Positions 45,082 through 55,861 of a DNA stretch of 64,000 bases are shown piece after piece. The notes beneath the pieces are model-generated. The model was not told the DNA's origin. It worked only from the letters and a program-made list of their open reading frames with translations, and ran no database searches. The DNA is taken from positions 5,336,689 through 5,400,688 of the forward strand of contig ML679995.1 in assembly GCA_007922225.1 (NCBI GenBank). Reading direction: 5' to 3'. Each line of letters opens with the position of its first letter. The stretch's first letter is position 1. Both the position numbers and the translations under genes were made by a program. Source of the stretch: Emydura subglobosa (Eukaryota > Chordata > Testudines > Chelidae).

Positions 45082-45773
45082 AAATCTTAGAAATGTGGAA
45101 CTGGAAGTGACCTTGGTAAGTTATCAAATTCAATCCCCTGCACAGAGTAGGACTAAGTATTATTTAGACCATGCCTGACAGGTGTTTGTCTAACCTGTTC
45201 TTAGAAACCTTCACTGATGGAGATTCCACCACCTCCCTAGGTAATTTGTTCCAGTGCTTAATTATCCTTGCAGTTAGGAAACTTTTCCTAATGTCTAACC
45301 TAAATCTCCCTTGTTGCAAGTTAAGCCAATTTCTTCTTGTACTGCCCACAGTGGTTAAGGAGAACAATTTATCATCCTCCTCTTTATAGCAACCTTTTAT
45401 GTACTTGAAGACTGTTATCATGTCCCCCTCCCCCCTCAGTCTTCTTTGCTCCTGACTAAACAAACCTAATTTTTTTTCAATCTTTCCTTGTAGGTCATGA
45501 TTTCTAGACCTTTAATCATTTTTGTTGCTTTCCTCTGGACTTTCTCCAGTTCGTCACATCTTTCCCTAAGTATGTTGCCTGGAACTGGATACAGTACTCC
45601 AGTCGAGGCCTTATCAGTGCTAAGTAGAGTGGAAGAATTACTTCTCATGTCTTGCTTATAACACTCCTGCTAATACATCCCAGAATTCTGTTGGCTTGTT
45701 ATGCAACAGTATTACACTGTTGATTCATATTTAGTTTATGCTCCACTATAACCCGCAGATCCTTTTCTGCCGC
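45082..45773 (-). repeat. CR1 LINE, 3' ~690 bp with ORF2 C-terminus
   Basis: The + strand starts GAAATCTTAGAAATGTGGAA (the CR1 3' end reversed) and runs to ACCCGCAGATCCTTTTCTGC. The reverse frame 45164-45463 encodes YIKGCYKEEDDKLF and KHWNKLPREVVESPS, the classic CR1 ORF2 C-terminal signature. A second frame at 45466-45648 encodes the ELEKVQRKATKMIKGLE part. The two frames are separated by stops, so the copy is inactive. It is 5'-truncated at about 45773, where another LINE begins. Confidence 0.92.
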
Positions 45774-45777
45774 ACTT

Positions 45778-46204
45778 CAGGAGTTCAATGTATTTAGCTT
45801 ATCAAAAAGAAAGTTAAGGGGTGGTTTAATCATAGTCTATAAGTAGCTACATGGGGAACTCATATTTGATAATGGTCTCTTCAATCTAGCAGACAAAGGA
45901 ATATAACAGGATTCCAATGGTTGAAAGTTGAAGCTAGACAAATTCAGGCTGGAAATAAGGAACCCATTGTTTATTAGGGAGGGTAATTAATATTGAAACA
46001 ACTTATCATGGGCTGTGGTGGATTTTTCATCCATGGAAATATTAAAATCAAGAATAGATGCTGTTCTAGATATGCTCCACTTCAACTACAGCTAATAGAT
46101 TTGAATAAGGTATTAAATCAGGGAATCCTATGGCTAGAATCATACAGGAAGCCAGACCAGATGACTGTGGTGGTCCCTTCTGGCCTTAGAATCTGTGGAT
46201 CTAG
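45778..46204 (+). repeat. L3/CR1-type LINE 3' part
   Basis: Starts GAGTTCAATGTATTTAGCTT, continues through AAAGTTAAGGGGTGGTTTAA, CTTCAATCTAGCAGACAAAG and ACTGTGGTGGTCCCTTCTGG, and ends CCTTAGAATCTGTGGATC. Same subfamily as 34371-35060. No usable frame. It abuts the preceding CR1 head to head. Confidence 0.85.
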
Positions 46205-47163
46205 GAGTCCAGATACTTCGTCTCTGTAATTCTTGCTGCCGGTCTGAACTGAGGGCCAAGCTTTTTGAGGTTCACAGTTACTTCCCGGGCCCATCACCTT
46301 TGACAGAGGAAACAAAAGACTCTGAATTCAAGTCTTAAATTAAAAATAAAGGGCCAGACTGTGAATCCCTTTCTCACACTGGTGAGTAAGTTACCCAAGT
46401 AGCTAGTCATATTGACTTCCCTGGAACTAACTGAGTGAGTAACTCCGCGGACGTGTGACTGACGGGGGAGGGGCAGCTGGGTCAAAATAATTAATCAAAT
46501 ATAAAAAGAATAAGAACAGCAATAATGATAATTAGACCCAAACCTGAATGCTGGATCCAGCCTCTGAGGGCTTCAAATTCATATCCCGATCCTGACCTGA
46601 GCGTCACAACGAGGTCCCAGTTCTAAAGATGGCATGAAATGGAAACCTGAATCCAAACTCTTCAAGCCGGACAAGAGCTTGGATATTAATCTAGGTCTGG
46701 AGCCAAACAACGTGATTTATACCTCTCTCGATAATGCCCTGACACAGAATCTCTAATCTGAAAGCCTCGGGAAAGTGTGACTATGGATCCAGAACTGAAT
46801 ATCATGGTGTGTGCTGGTACCTGTTAATTATACTTAGCAGTTTTCATAGAACGTGATTGTCAACTTCCTAGCAGAGCGCCACTGATTTGAACAGAATGAT
46901 GCCAATTTATCCCAGCTGAGGATCTGGCTCCATTCACCTCTCCCTTCACTTGATGGGACCATCCCCACAAGCAAAAAATAACTTAGTTTTCACAGCCAAT
47001 GCAATCCTTGGTTTCTCTGCTGAGGCAGTCAACAATTATTGCCAATTTTACAGACACACACATGCACACCCGCACACACACGTACGTATTTACAGGATCT
47101 CTGAAACTCTCCTCTAAAGGATATGGCCCATCTTTAATAAAACACATATATCGAACTCTTTCT
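46205..47163. other. Unassigned stretch with a family C arm
   Basis: At 46878-46932, ATGCCAATTTATCCCAGCTG and AGGATCTGGCTCC is a half hairpin of family C. At 46540-46800 words such as CCAAACCTGAATGCTGG repeat loosely and may be an old repeat. A CA-rich patch lies at 47053-47085. No gene. Confidence 0.4.
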
Positions 47164-47262
47164 GTGCTTCGTAATTCCATGAAGAAGAGCCCTGGGTAGC
47201 TCGAAATCTCGTCTCTTTCACCCACAGAAGTTGGTCCACTCAAAGATATTACCTCACCCACC
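47164..47262 (+). repeat. Dispersed repeat with GTTGGTCCA...CTCACCCACC
   Basis: ATGAAGAAGAGCCCTGGGTA, GCTCGAAATCTCGTCTCTTT, CACCCACAGAAGTTGGTCCA and AAGATATTACCTCACCC. I recall this block as a common dispersed repeat in turtles. A short second match lies at 1052-1086. Class not known. Confidence 0.5.
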
Positions 47263-47654
47263 CCATACTTTCCTCTCTCAGTTAAGGCACGACAAGCTTG
47301 CTACTTCTGTTGTAATCTTATCCAGCTACAGGATATGTGACTGTGTTGCTTATTCCTCCCCAGCGTAATGTAGACCTCCATGCTTCACATGAGCCGGAGT
47401 CTTGTATGAGTTATACGGCTATTATGTTATAAGTAGGACTGATGTATTACAGAATGCTGCCATAGATCCTGTTAATGGCACTTGGGTTCCATTTTTTTCC
47501 AATATAGTAAATTCAGTTTTTTGGATATGGACAGCTGCACAAGGAGGCAGGGAGACCTGTGCCTGGGAGGGATTAGGCAAAGTTAAAGGCTTATTGGGTA
47601 AGATGGATCTGCTAATAGATCTTCCGGCCTATACCCCTTCCTCTACGCAGTGGC
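47263..47654. other. Unassigned non-coding stretch
   Basis: The 160-codon frame at 47402-47884 starts here and runs into an old LINE. No domain is visible, so it is not called coding. Confidence 0.45.
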
Positions 47655-47905
47655 ATAATTTATGCTATTCTCCACAAACCCCTTCTGACAACTTGGTGTC
47701 TTGGTCAGCCTTGAACACATCCACTGACTGTGATTCCACCACTTCCCTTGGCATTTTATTCCATCGCTTGGATTGCTCTCACAGTGACAAAGCTTTCCCT
47801 GGTTCTGAATTTCCATGTACCCCTGCCCATCACTACCCATTCAGTCTCCTGCCACCAATGACACATTACTTGCTCTCTTTATAACATCTTTTCACCAGGG
47901 ATTGA
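47655..47905 (-). repeat. Old CR1/L3-type LINE ORF2 fragment
   Basis: CTGACTGTGATTCCACCACT, TCCCTTGGCATTTTATTCCA and GACAAAGCTTTCCCTGGTTC, then CTCTTTATAACATCTTTTC. This is the reverse of the ORF2 C-terminal region (ESPS, LPREV, HWN stretch). Strongly diverged. Confidence 0.65.
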
Positions 47906-48599
47906 AAAATGGCCTGATACCTAGATCCAGATGCTGTTCGCATTTGGTGGTCTTGATTAGAGATGAACATAAGTTTCAGAACACAGACCCCTGTCCAGGG
48001 TCAGGTCCTCCCTTTATTGAAGTTTGAACCCAAACCAGCTTCTGTATGCCCACTGGGTTTCAAAATCTGTATCTGAATTTGGTTGCTGGGGCCCAGCTCT
48101 AGTCCTAATATTCAGCTCCCCACCCAATATAACCCAAATCATTTCCCATCGTCACAATTTCATCCCATAAAGTCTGGGCTCCTCCCCAATTTATCTTCTG
48201 CAGGAGGGGGTGAGGCTGTCACCAGATGGCGGCTTTCATTCCTTTCCCACTTTGTGACATTGGACCTAGGGGCATTTTATAGGATGCAATGAGCAGTAAA
48301 ATGGGGTGTCAGGTTCCATTGTGAGTCAGTGACTGTACCTAGACGGTGTACAGCCACTAGCACTTTGAGATGGGGAAGAGACATATCCACCCCACATTCT
48401 TATCCCGCTAATTGCCTTTTCAATAACACTGCAAGTCTCCTGCATTCTCGGGTCATTCCCTCTACCCCCATCTCCACCCCAGTCACTGTGTACTGTAGCT
48501 ATAATATACCATTTCTCTTTTGAACCCTGCCCTTACCCCAGAGGGTTTGAAAAGGGCCCGATCCTTTGCTTTGAGGATTTGGGATCCTAGGGGTCGGGG
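47906..48599. other. Unassigned non-coding stretch
   Basis: Loose repeats of CAAACC/TTTGAAC words at 47990-48075 may be an old element. No exon or firm repeat. Confidence 0.4.
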
Positions 48600-48800
48600 G
48601 ATTTAATCAATGTGCTCTCCGTTCGGCACAACGGAAAACATTCCGGAACGGAGGGAGCGAGTGAATGAACGGCTTTAAACCCATGATGCAATCCCTGCCT
48701 GTCACTTCTGATTTAGCAAATGAAGTCGGATGATCTTACAAAAAGAAAAACAAGTTAGCGTAACTGGTGCTTTAATTCATCCCATGCCTTCATGCCGTAG
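48600..48800. promoter_or_regulatory. Candidate conserved block with CpG-bearing dyad
   Basis: Repeat-free. An 8-bp inverted pair CTCCGTTC (48617-48624) and GAACGGAG (48646-48653) encloses TTCCGGAA. Several CpGs, then CCCATGATGCAATC and GGTGCTTTAATTCATC. Looks like unique, possibly constrained sequence; the function is unknown. Confidence 0.3.
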
Positions 48801-49854
48801 CTGAGGCATTAGCAGTCAGGAGAAAGTACTGAAGCTGTACCGAATGCACATCAATCTTTGCCACATCAAACCACATGGAAATCCACAGCCAGCAGATACA
48901 AGAAGTCTAAATACCTAGATGTGGGTGAGACAGACTCGCCTTGACTACAGAAAGCCAAAGCAGGTGCAAATCTGGAACTGCAAATCTGAACCATGCAATA
49001 TGATGAGTGGGACTGGGGAAAGAAGGTCAGTTTTAAGGAGAGGGTTAGTTTCATGTGGCACCAGGGGCCAGAGCCAGGGTCTGTCTTCTTCTATGTAAAC
49101 TGTAGGGATTTAGCGTGTAACCAGGCCTCTCACCATTCTTAATAAAGATCCTTTTCCTACAGCGCTACCTGGCCTGCCATGTCTCTTATGGCTAGTGAAA
49201 CAAACTACTTCATTTTTGGGGCAGTGGGTTGGAACGGAATTTGCATTCAGACACCCTGAGCCATACTCACCTTTATGGTTTGGATCAGTGGTAGAACAAA
49301 GCACCCAGAGCCTAAAATGGGTGCTAAAAATATACGAATCAGAGAAACAAAAATGAACACGAGGCATATATTCTGGTTCCAGTTTGCGCTGAGAGGGAAG
49401 AAATCTGACAAGAACCGTTGATCTCAGGAGGTTGCCACCATGATCTCAGGAGATCTCTGCAGCTTTGCGATCAGATCTAGAGAGGTTTCAATGGTGCCAA
49501 ATCCTGCCATGAAACTCTTCCCTTAAATCAAGGTTTGGTTTCGATCCCGAACCAATGTCTAATCTAGACCAAGACGCTATTTTCTTGGCTCTGTGCATGG
49601 ACTGAGGATTCTTTTCAGCCTTGCACTTCTATAAAAGTGCGTGCTCCCTCCCCAGTGCATTACAGATATGACTGAATGAAGCTTCACAACAGCCTTGTGA
49701 AGAAAATCAATATTATTACGATTTTGCCTTACATCACATTTTCTAGTCCTTCATCTGTATTCGTATTAAAGAGACTCAGATTCAAGGCAGGAATTCAGCC
49801 TGCCTTGAGATGAATTTCGTTTCGACTCCACACTGTAATGATATCCAGTCCCTG
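48801..49854. other. Unassigned non-coding stretch
   Basis: A short duplicated word ATGATCTCAGGAG/TTGATCTCAGGAG occurs at 49420-49452. No exon or mobile element was recognised. Confidence 0.45.
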
Positions 49855-49930
49855 GGCCAGATCCTCAACTTGCGTAAATCAGTATTGTTCTAGTATGTTC
49901 AATGCACCCCACACTGATTTACACTAGCTG
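49855..49930. repeat. Family C hairpin element
   Basis: GGCCAGATCCTCAACTTGCG, TAAATCAGTATTGTTC, then CACACTGATTTACACTAGCT. Clear inverted arms. Confidence 0.65.
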
Positions 49931-51657
49931 ATTGGAGTCTGTTGTCTAGTGTTGTTGTGAGTCATTAAACTTGCTGCTGACTACTCTCTCAGGGTGGCTC
50001 TTTTTCAGAGTTGGGAAAACATATCCCTTTATATATAGTCTCCAGCACGCTGTGGGAATCTTTCAGATGTCAGACGCTACATGAATGTAACATTAATTCA
50101 GACGCTTGAAAGCATGGTTGCCTGTTGCACATTGGCCAACTCTCCTGATTTTATTACAAGTCTCGTAATATTCGGTGGGTTTTTTTTGTTTTTTTTTTTA
50201 CAGCGCCAGCTCTCGGAGTCACGTGATTATGTGAGAATCTCAGCTGTCATTTTTTTTAAGCAAGTTGCTAGCCTTCGTGATTGCAGAGAAAATTTGAAAA
50301 GGTGAATCCTGCTGGTGGTAGGGAGTGTTTAGAAAAACAGCAGGCAAATAAAAAAGAATTCCAGATTTATTATTAAAAAAAAAATTCTCACGATTTTTAA
50401 GCCAGTCTTATGAACCTCTGCAGCCTGACTTTGATTGTTGAACACTTGACATTGGTAATACTGCCACAGTGTCAATCAATGGATGCTGATCAGAGGGAGA
50501 AAACTAGTACTATCCTTCATCTTTCAGGTGTAAAGTGTGAAACAAGCATAACCCCCCCCCCCACCACCCAAATTCTCTCTCCAGATGAGCATGCACAGCT
50601 TCCCTAGAAATGGTTGGCAGCCCCTTGCATGTGTCTCAGGGCACAATTTGACTGTCATTTTCTAGCACTGGAGAAAAAGAAAGGAGAATAGTAATAGCAA
50701 AGCAGCAAACAAGAAAGCCATCTGCCTGCATGTGACATTTTTTGTCAGCTTTATTTCACTTGATAACGTGACGTGGCTTTGAGAGAAAAAATGATTAACC
50801 TTGCCATTTTAAAACCTCAGTTGCTATGAATGTGAATGTTGCTCCTGAAATTCATGTCCTTAGCTTTCCTTGATTCTTAACACACTCCTTCGTTTTATCT
50901 CTGTGTAAGTGTGTCTTGGGAAGGAGTGAGAGAAACCTGGGGCGGGGGGGGGAGCAATGGAAGGCACAATTTGGGAATTTAGTGTAAGGTAGATTGTGTC
51001 ACTGATTAGCACTGTTAAAAGAAAGAAAAAAGTGTACTGAAAATGAGTTAAAGAACAGTATTGTAATCCCTCTTATTGCATTCCCGAGATGCTTGACTTA
51101 GCTTCATTGTCATAGCAGGATGATGTGTACCCTATGAGAGTGTATAAAAATATATGAACTCCTGGGACGATATAGTTCAATCTGCTCTGCTATTACCCAT
51201 CATGCACATCTGAGCACACTACTGCTATTAGATCTGCTTGTGAAACAGCTGAGCCCATGGATGGGTCTCCCGCAAACAGAGCCTGAATGTACAATTGAGA
51301 CAGGCCCTGAATGTAAAATATACGAGGGAAGAGGTACAAAGGAAATGAATGTACAATGAGGATGACACCACAATGGGAGGGACCACAGGGATGAATCTAC
51401 TCTGGCTGCATATATGTAATGATAAAACAGACAGGCTGCTGCCTATAACTCATGGTGTTTGCTTCCCTTTTCTCCTTGCCCAGATAACTGTGAATCAGTT
51501 TCAGTTGGAGAAGCTATTCTTCCTTGCTGTGTGGTGTTAAAAAACTGTTTTTCACCCCAGAGGTAACGTCATTTCAGTGGTGGACGAGTTGGATTTTTTT
51601 ATATACATGACATTACTGCCTCACCACTGAAATGTAGCTACCTCAGGGGTGGATATC
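49931..51657. other. Unassigned non-coding stretch of about 1.7 kb
   Basis: No exon or interspersed repeat recognised. Homopolymer runs: T at 50180-50200, C at 50552-50562 and G at 50944-50952. A near repeat CCTCACCACTGAAATG / CATTTCAGTGGTGGAC at 51570-51640 forms a loose inverted pair. Confidence 0.45.
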
Positions 51658-51940
51658 TTAGAATGACAGAAAATTAGGGTTGGAAGGGACCTCAGGAGGT
51701 CATCTAGTCCCACTCCCTGTTCAAAGCAGGACCAACCTCAACTAAATCATCCCAGCCAGGGTTTTGTCAAGCTGCACCTTAAAAACCTCTAAGGATGGAG
51801 ATTCCACCACCTCCCTAGGTAACCCATCCCAGTGCTTCACCACCCTCCTGGGGAAAAAGTTTTTCCTAATATTCAACCTAGACCTACCCCACTGCAACCT
51901 GAAACTATTGCTCCTTGTTCTGTCATCTGCCACCATATTA
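51658..51940 (-). repeat. CR1 LINE 3' ~280 bp with ORF2 C-terminus
   Basis: The + strand reads AGAATGACAGAAAATTAGGG, TTGGAAGGGACCTCAGGAGG and so on to CTGTCATCTGCCACCA. The reverse frame 51742-51990 encodes RLNIRKNFFPRRVVKHWDGL and PREVVESPSLEVFKVQLDK, intact over this part. It belongs to the same subfamily as the copy at 63484-64000 and is one of the youngest-looking LINE fragments in the window. Confidence 0.93.
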
Positions 51941-52220
51941 AAGGCACCAATCAATATTAATTTTCTATAATGATATAATGAAATAACCATATAATTAAAA
52001 TATGTGGCATGTTTGTAGTCCCAGATTACATTAAACTAATTCTTAAAAACACATTTGTTTTCTTTTTCCACATCTCTTTGCCCTTCATGGTGAAACTATG
52101 AGGCAAAGTTAAGGTCATTTGGGTTACAAGGCAGAGTTAAGTTTGTTTGGGCACCTGAACTGTGTATTTCCAGACCTTAACAAGTTTGGATTTCTTTTAT
52201 GTGTAATCTTAACTTTGAAT
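51941..52220. other. Unassigned non-coding stretch
   Basis: AT-rich and without recognisable features. Confidence 0.4.
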
Positions 52221-52282
52221 TTCATAGATTCATAAATTCCAAGGTCAAAAGGGACCACTTGTCATCTAGTCCTGGATACGTA
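52221..52282 (-). repeat. CR1 LINE 3' end, very short
   Basis: TTCATAGATTCATAAATTCC, AAGGTCAAAAGGGACCACTT and GTCATCTAGTCCTGGA. Only the terminal ~60 bp remains. Confidence 0.8.
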
Positions 52283-52959
52283 ATGTTTGGGTTTGGGATA
52301 ATTACAACATCCCCGTAATGTTTTTACCTCAAAGTTACTGATATATACTTTCCTCTTTAACAAAGTTGTTTTTGTCTTGGAATTTCCTTGTTTGTTTGTT
52401 TTTTAAAGTAAAATGTTCAGACATTAACACCTACCAAGAAATGTAAAGAGAATACTACCGTGCAATATTTCAAATGTTTTGAAGATATGCAATGTGAAAT
52501 CCTGGCCCTATTGAAGCCTCGGGGAGTTTTGCCAATGACTTCACCTTTTCAGGACAAATTTGCTGGTACACTAGATGATTGCAAAACAGCTAGAGCACAC
52601 CACCCCTTTAGGCTGGGTTTACAACTGTTTTTCATTATCAAAGCAGTGCAAAGAAGCTGAACTGTCCTGGTAAATCTGGTCCTTAATTTGCAATTGATTT
52701 ATTGGTTTGGAGAGCTATGATAGTGAGACCAGTGCTATGTAAAAGTCAGAGAAAATCCAGTCCATGAGCCCGTGTCTCTGTACTGTAAGACCTTTTTGTC
52801 TTCGTTATTATGGTAATGTTACCTCGATGCACAGTGGAGCTGAGACAGCAGAGCTATGGGGAGGTTTTCAAGCACTGATGTCCAAACTAGCAGGCAATCC
52901 AAGAGTATTTAAATAGCACTGAATGTTGGTCCAGGTAATCCATCAATGAGAACTCTTGA
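52283..52959. other. Unassigned non-coding stretch
   Basis: No exon or mobile element recognised. Confidence 0.45.
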
Positions 52960-53345
52960 CACATGTCCAGTCTACATTATAATCAACAGAACTGTTGCAT
53001 GCAAATTAGCTTTAGAGGTAAAGTTCTGGTATGTTGCGGTACTTTTGTTGTCACAGCAACCCTGCTTACGAGTGAAATGACCCATTGACCTCGTGTTTGT
53101 AACCTACATATGCATGGCAATTAGCTAGAACAATTGTTAATAATTTAGCTTAATTATATCCTAACTTCTTCAAGTATAACCTATGCACACGAAGGAAATT
53201 AATTGTAACTAGATGGAAAGTTTGAAGTCTGTATTACTCTGTTATTATGAACATTTGGGACCAAAGAAAGACAAGCACAGATGCTAAATTTCTTAAAGGA
53301 CAGTTTTTAATTAATTTTAACGTGAACTAATTAAGGGATTTCCTT
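52960..53345. promoter_or_regulatory. Candidate enhancer with POU and SOX-type motifs
   Basis: Repeat-free and AT-rich. An octamer ATGCAAAT lies at 52999-53006, followed directly by TAGC. A perfect palindromic SOX-type pair AACAATTGTT lies at 53129-53138, followed by AATAATTTAGCTTAATTATA. Further TTAATTAATTTTAACG and GAACTAATTAAGGG words follow at 53306-53336. Regulatory function is inferred from motif content only. Confidence 0.35.
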
Positions 53346-53380
53346 GTAAACTCCCAGAAATTTCCTTCTCTGATCAAAGC

Positions 53381-53590
53381 CTATGGCTACACCTGAAGCT
53401 ATGGGTGTGATTCCCAGTTTGGGTAGACAAACTCGTGTTAGCTGTCATCGAGCTATTGCGCTAAAAATAGCAGTGTAGATCCAGTAACACAGGCAACGGT
53501 TACTAGCCGCACTCAGTAGATTTGTTTTAATTAGTCCTACAGTCATAGGTGCCCAGCTAACGGTGATATAATCTCTGGCACATCTAGCAC
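53381..53590. repeat. Partial family A element
   Basis: GGCTACACCTGAAGC at the left, GGTGTGATTCCCAGTTTGGG TAGAC-like subterminal sequence and GCGCTAAAAATAGCAGTGTA GATCC are family A words. A right terminus was not found. Confidence 0.45.
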
Positions 53591-53754
53591 TGTTCCTGGC
53601 TATTTTCATATGAGCAAACTGATCACTAGAATTCAGGAACTGGCAAACTGGTCCTAACTGGGTAAGTCTGTGTGCGCAAACACACACATACAGTGCCAGC
53701 TTCACTTCCCTGCACTGCCTATTTGTGCCAGCCTAATGGCCTGAGGGAGTCTCT

Positions 53755-54062
53755 GAGGATATATCTACACTGCAGTAAAAAACCCTATGGCACTGAATCT
53801 CTCAGCCTGGGTCAGCTGACTCAGCTTCTCAGGCCTTGGCTATGGGGCTAAATATAGCCATGTAGATGTTCAGGTTGAGGCTGGAGCCTGGGTTTTGAGA
53901 CCTTCCCCGCTCATGGGGTTTCAGAGCCCATTTCTAATCTGAACGTCTTCACTGCATTTTTTTAGCCCCCTCAACCTGAGACCTGCAAGCCCACGTCAGC
54001 TGACCTGGGTTAGCCACAGCTGTGCTGTGGGTCTTTTAATGCCGGGTACACATGCCCTGAGA
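53755..54062. repeat. Family P palindromic element, near complete
   Basis: Left end GATATATCTACACTGCAGTA with AAAAAACCC. Right end GGTCTTTTAATGCCGGGTAC then ACATGCC, an inverted copy with substitutions. Inside, GGGTCAGCTGACTCAGC pairs with GTCAGCTGACCTGGG, and GGAGCCTGGGTTTTGAGACC pairs with GGGGTTTCAGAGCCC across the centre at about 53909. It is about 308 bp and non-coding. From memory this matches MITE-like elements common in crocodiles and turtles. Confidence 0.7.
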
Positions 54063-54484
54063 GCTCATTTCGGTAACTGGGTTGCTGAAGACTAATATAA
54101 CTACAGACAGCTTCAGTTTCATTTAGAGAACAGGGAGCTGTCTTCAAATTAAATATGGGGGAAAGAACAAAAGGAGAGCAAAAAAATAAGAAATCATGCT
54201 GTGATTCGAGAGGAGGGGAGACAGCAGAAGAGGACCATAAAAAATGACCATGTCACTGGGGGCGTAAAAATGACTCCTCATGGGATCATTTGGTTAAACA
54301 CTGCACTCAGGTGTAGTTTCTTTGAACACAGGATTGCTTAAATATACAAACAAAAAGTGTAAGAACCATACCAGCTGATATAGTTAAGGCTGAGTTCTAA
54401 CTTTCACTGTAAGGTGCCTTTATAAGATGTGTGTACACACACATATAAGATATTAAAAAATGCCTGTGGCATGGTCAACATACC
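54063..54484. other. Unassigned non-coding stretch
   Basis: Purine-rich part at 54150-54250. No exon or mobile element recognised. Confidence 0.4.
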
Positions 54485-54746
54485 CTTCTTTTATACCAGG
54501 GTAACTATGTCACTAAGGGTTTGATTTTTTAATCATATAGTTATATAGGTGCCTTACATGTAATTTACCAATATCGTTATGTGGGTATCAAGATTCCTTA
54601 TATTGGTACAACTTATTTCCCTTCCCTTATGGGAATAAGCTATGTCATATTAAGCATGTTTATACTCGTATAACTTCACCCACACTAGGGGCTGTACTGC
54701 TTTAACTATGCAAGTTAAGGCATCACAACTTGTATGTTTAGACAAG
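54485..54746. repeat. Family F palindromic element
   Basis: TTTTATACCAGGGTAACTAT, GTCACTAAGGGTTTGATTTT, TTTATACTCGTATAACTTCA and CACACTAGGGGCTG, then ATGTTTAGACAAGGCC. From memory, related turtle elements have TATACCGGTATAACT arms and a GTAGACCAGGCC terminus. Diverged. Confidence 0.45.
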
Positions 54747-54832
54747 GCCATAGTGACTTAGGAGCACAACTCTCACTGAAAGTCAAAGTTGTACTCCTAA
54801 ATCACATAGGCACTTAAGAAAATTCCACCTGT
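54747..54832. repeat. Family E hairpin element (GACTTAGGAG type)
   Basis: Left arm TGACTTAGGAGCACAACT and right arm AGTTGTACTCCTAAATCA are inverted copies with two mismatches over 18 bases. Further right, GCACTTAAGAAAATTCC is the family end. Confidence 0.7.
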
Positions 54833-54951
54833 GTATATTTGTAGCCTAACTGTGCTGTTAAGATTGAGAACAGTTTCCATTCTAACCCCCTGGTCTCACA
54901 CACACAAAACATTCATCTTCTGTATGATTATTTTCCATGCTTAGAGCTCCA

Positions 54952-55475
54952 TCCTGCAAGGTCCTGAGTATTCCATTAAGTTGCTGAATAGAGCCGGATG
55001 AGAAACAGTCTTCCCATATTGCAATTTTTTTTTTGAGATTTCAGAAAATGTTCGTGACCCAAATGGAGACAAAAAAAATGTGTGAACCGAAAATCTGAAT
55101 TTTCTTTTTTTTTGGTTTGGATCAATTGAAATATTTTTTTCAGTAATTCTGAAACATTTCAGTTTGATTTCAACAATTTTGGTTTTTTAAATATGATTTA
55201 AGCTTCCAAACAAAAAGTCATTCTGAATCAGAAAAACAATTTTATTTTAAAACTGTTTTGACAATTTCGTGGGGCTATAAGGGGGAAGGATTCCAAGTTG
55301 AAAATTTTATCAAAATGGAGACTTTCCCCCTCAAACACCGGTTTTCATAAATAGGCATTTTCCAGCAAAAAAATGTTTCACTGAAAAATTCCCTACCAGC
55401 TTCCGTGCTGAGCACCTTTGACTCTCATCAACTTAAATAGGGAGAACACAGTGTTCAGCATCTTGCAGGATTCAG
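54952..55475. repeat. Family D hairpin split by a family B insertion
   Basis: Left piece 54952-54987 reads ATCCTGCAAGGTCCTGAGTA. The right piece from 55406 reads TGCTGAGCACCTTTGACTCT, then GTTCAGCATCTTGCAGGATT. The two pieces make one hairpin whose arms are interrupted by 54988-55405. Confidence 0.6.
54988..55405 (+). mobile_element. Family B element, 418-bp copy 2
   Basis: Starts ATAGAGCCGGATGAGAAACA and ends CCCTACCAGCTTCCG. The A/T-rich interior has GAAAATTTTATCAAAATGG-type words. Same length, orientation and ends as the copy at 38867. It is flanked by the 6-bp direct repeat TGCTGA (54982-54987 and 55406-55411) and sits inside a family D hairpin. Non-coding; presumably mobilised in trans. 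Confidence 0.6.
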
Positions 55476-55743
55476 CTCTCTCCACAGGTTAAGTGTTCTG
55501 GTTTTGTTTTGAGTATGGTGAGGGCTTAGGAAGGTAAGTTTCACTGAGGCCTTGCTAGTGCCTTTGGTAGCCCTCCCAAAAAGGGGGGGAGGGTTGACAT
55601 AACTAAGTTATGAGCATTTCAAAATTGTGCATGGAGGATGCTCAAGAATTGTGCGTTAAATCAATAGATGTACACTAAAAAGGCATTTACATTTATTAAA
55701 AGCTGCTTTATACTCTCAGAATAGTGTAAAGAGGCCTCAGCAG

Positions 55744-55780
55744 AATATATATATGCACACACACACACACACACACACGC
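55744..55780. repeat. Compound microsatellite (AT)n(CA)n
   Basis: AATATATATATG followed by 11-12 CA units and ACGCACATG. Produces artefactual CVCVCV frames on the reverse strand. Confidence 0.97.
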
Positions 55781-55790
55781 ACATGTTTAG

Positions 55791-55861
55791 GCGCAGATCC
55801 CCAGCTGACATAAATTGGTATAACTCCACTGAAGACAATGGAACCACCCTGATTTTCACCA
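55791..55861. repeat. Family C hairpin element
   Basis: CGCAGATCCCCAGCTGACAT, AAATTGGTATAACTCCACTG and AAGACAATGGAACC, then CTGATTTTCACC. Typical arm and core words. Confidence 0.6.

Noticed and set aside
47402..47884. 160-codon + frame
   Set aside because: Its second half is an old reverse-strand CR1/L3 fragment read antisense, and the first half shows no features.
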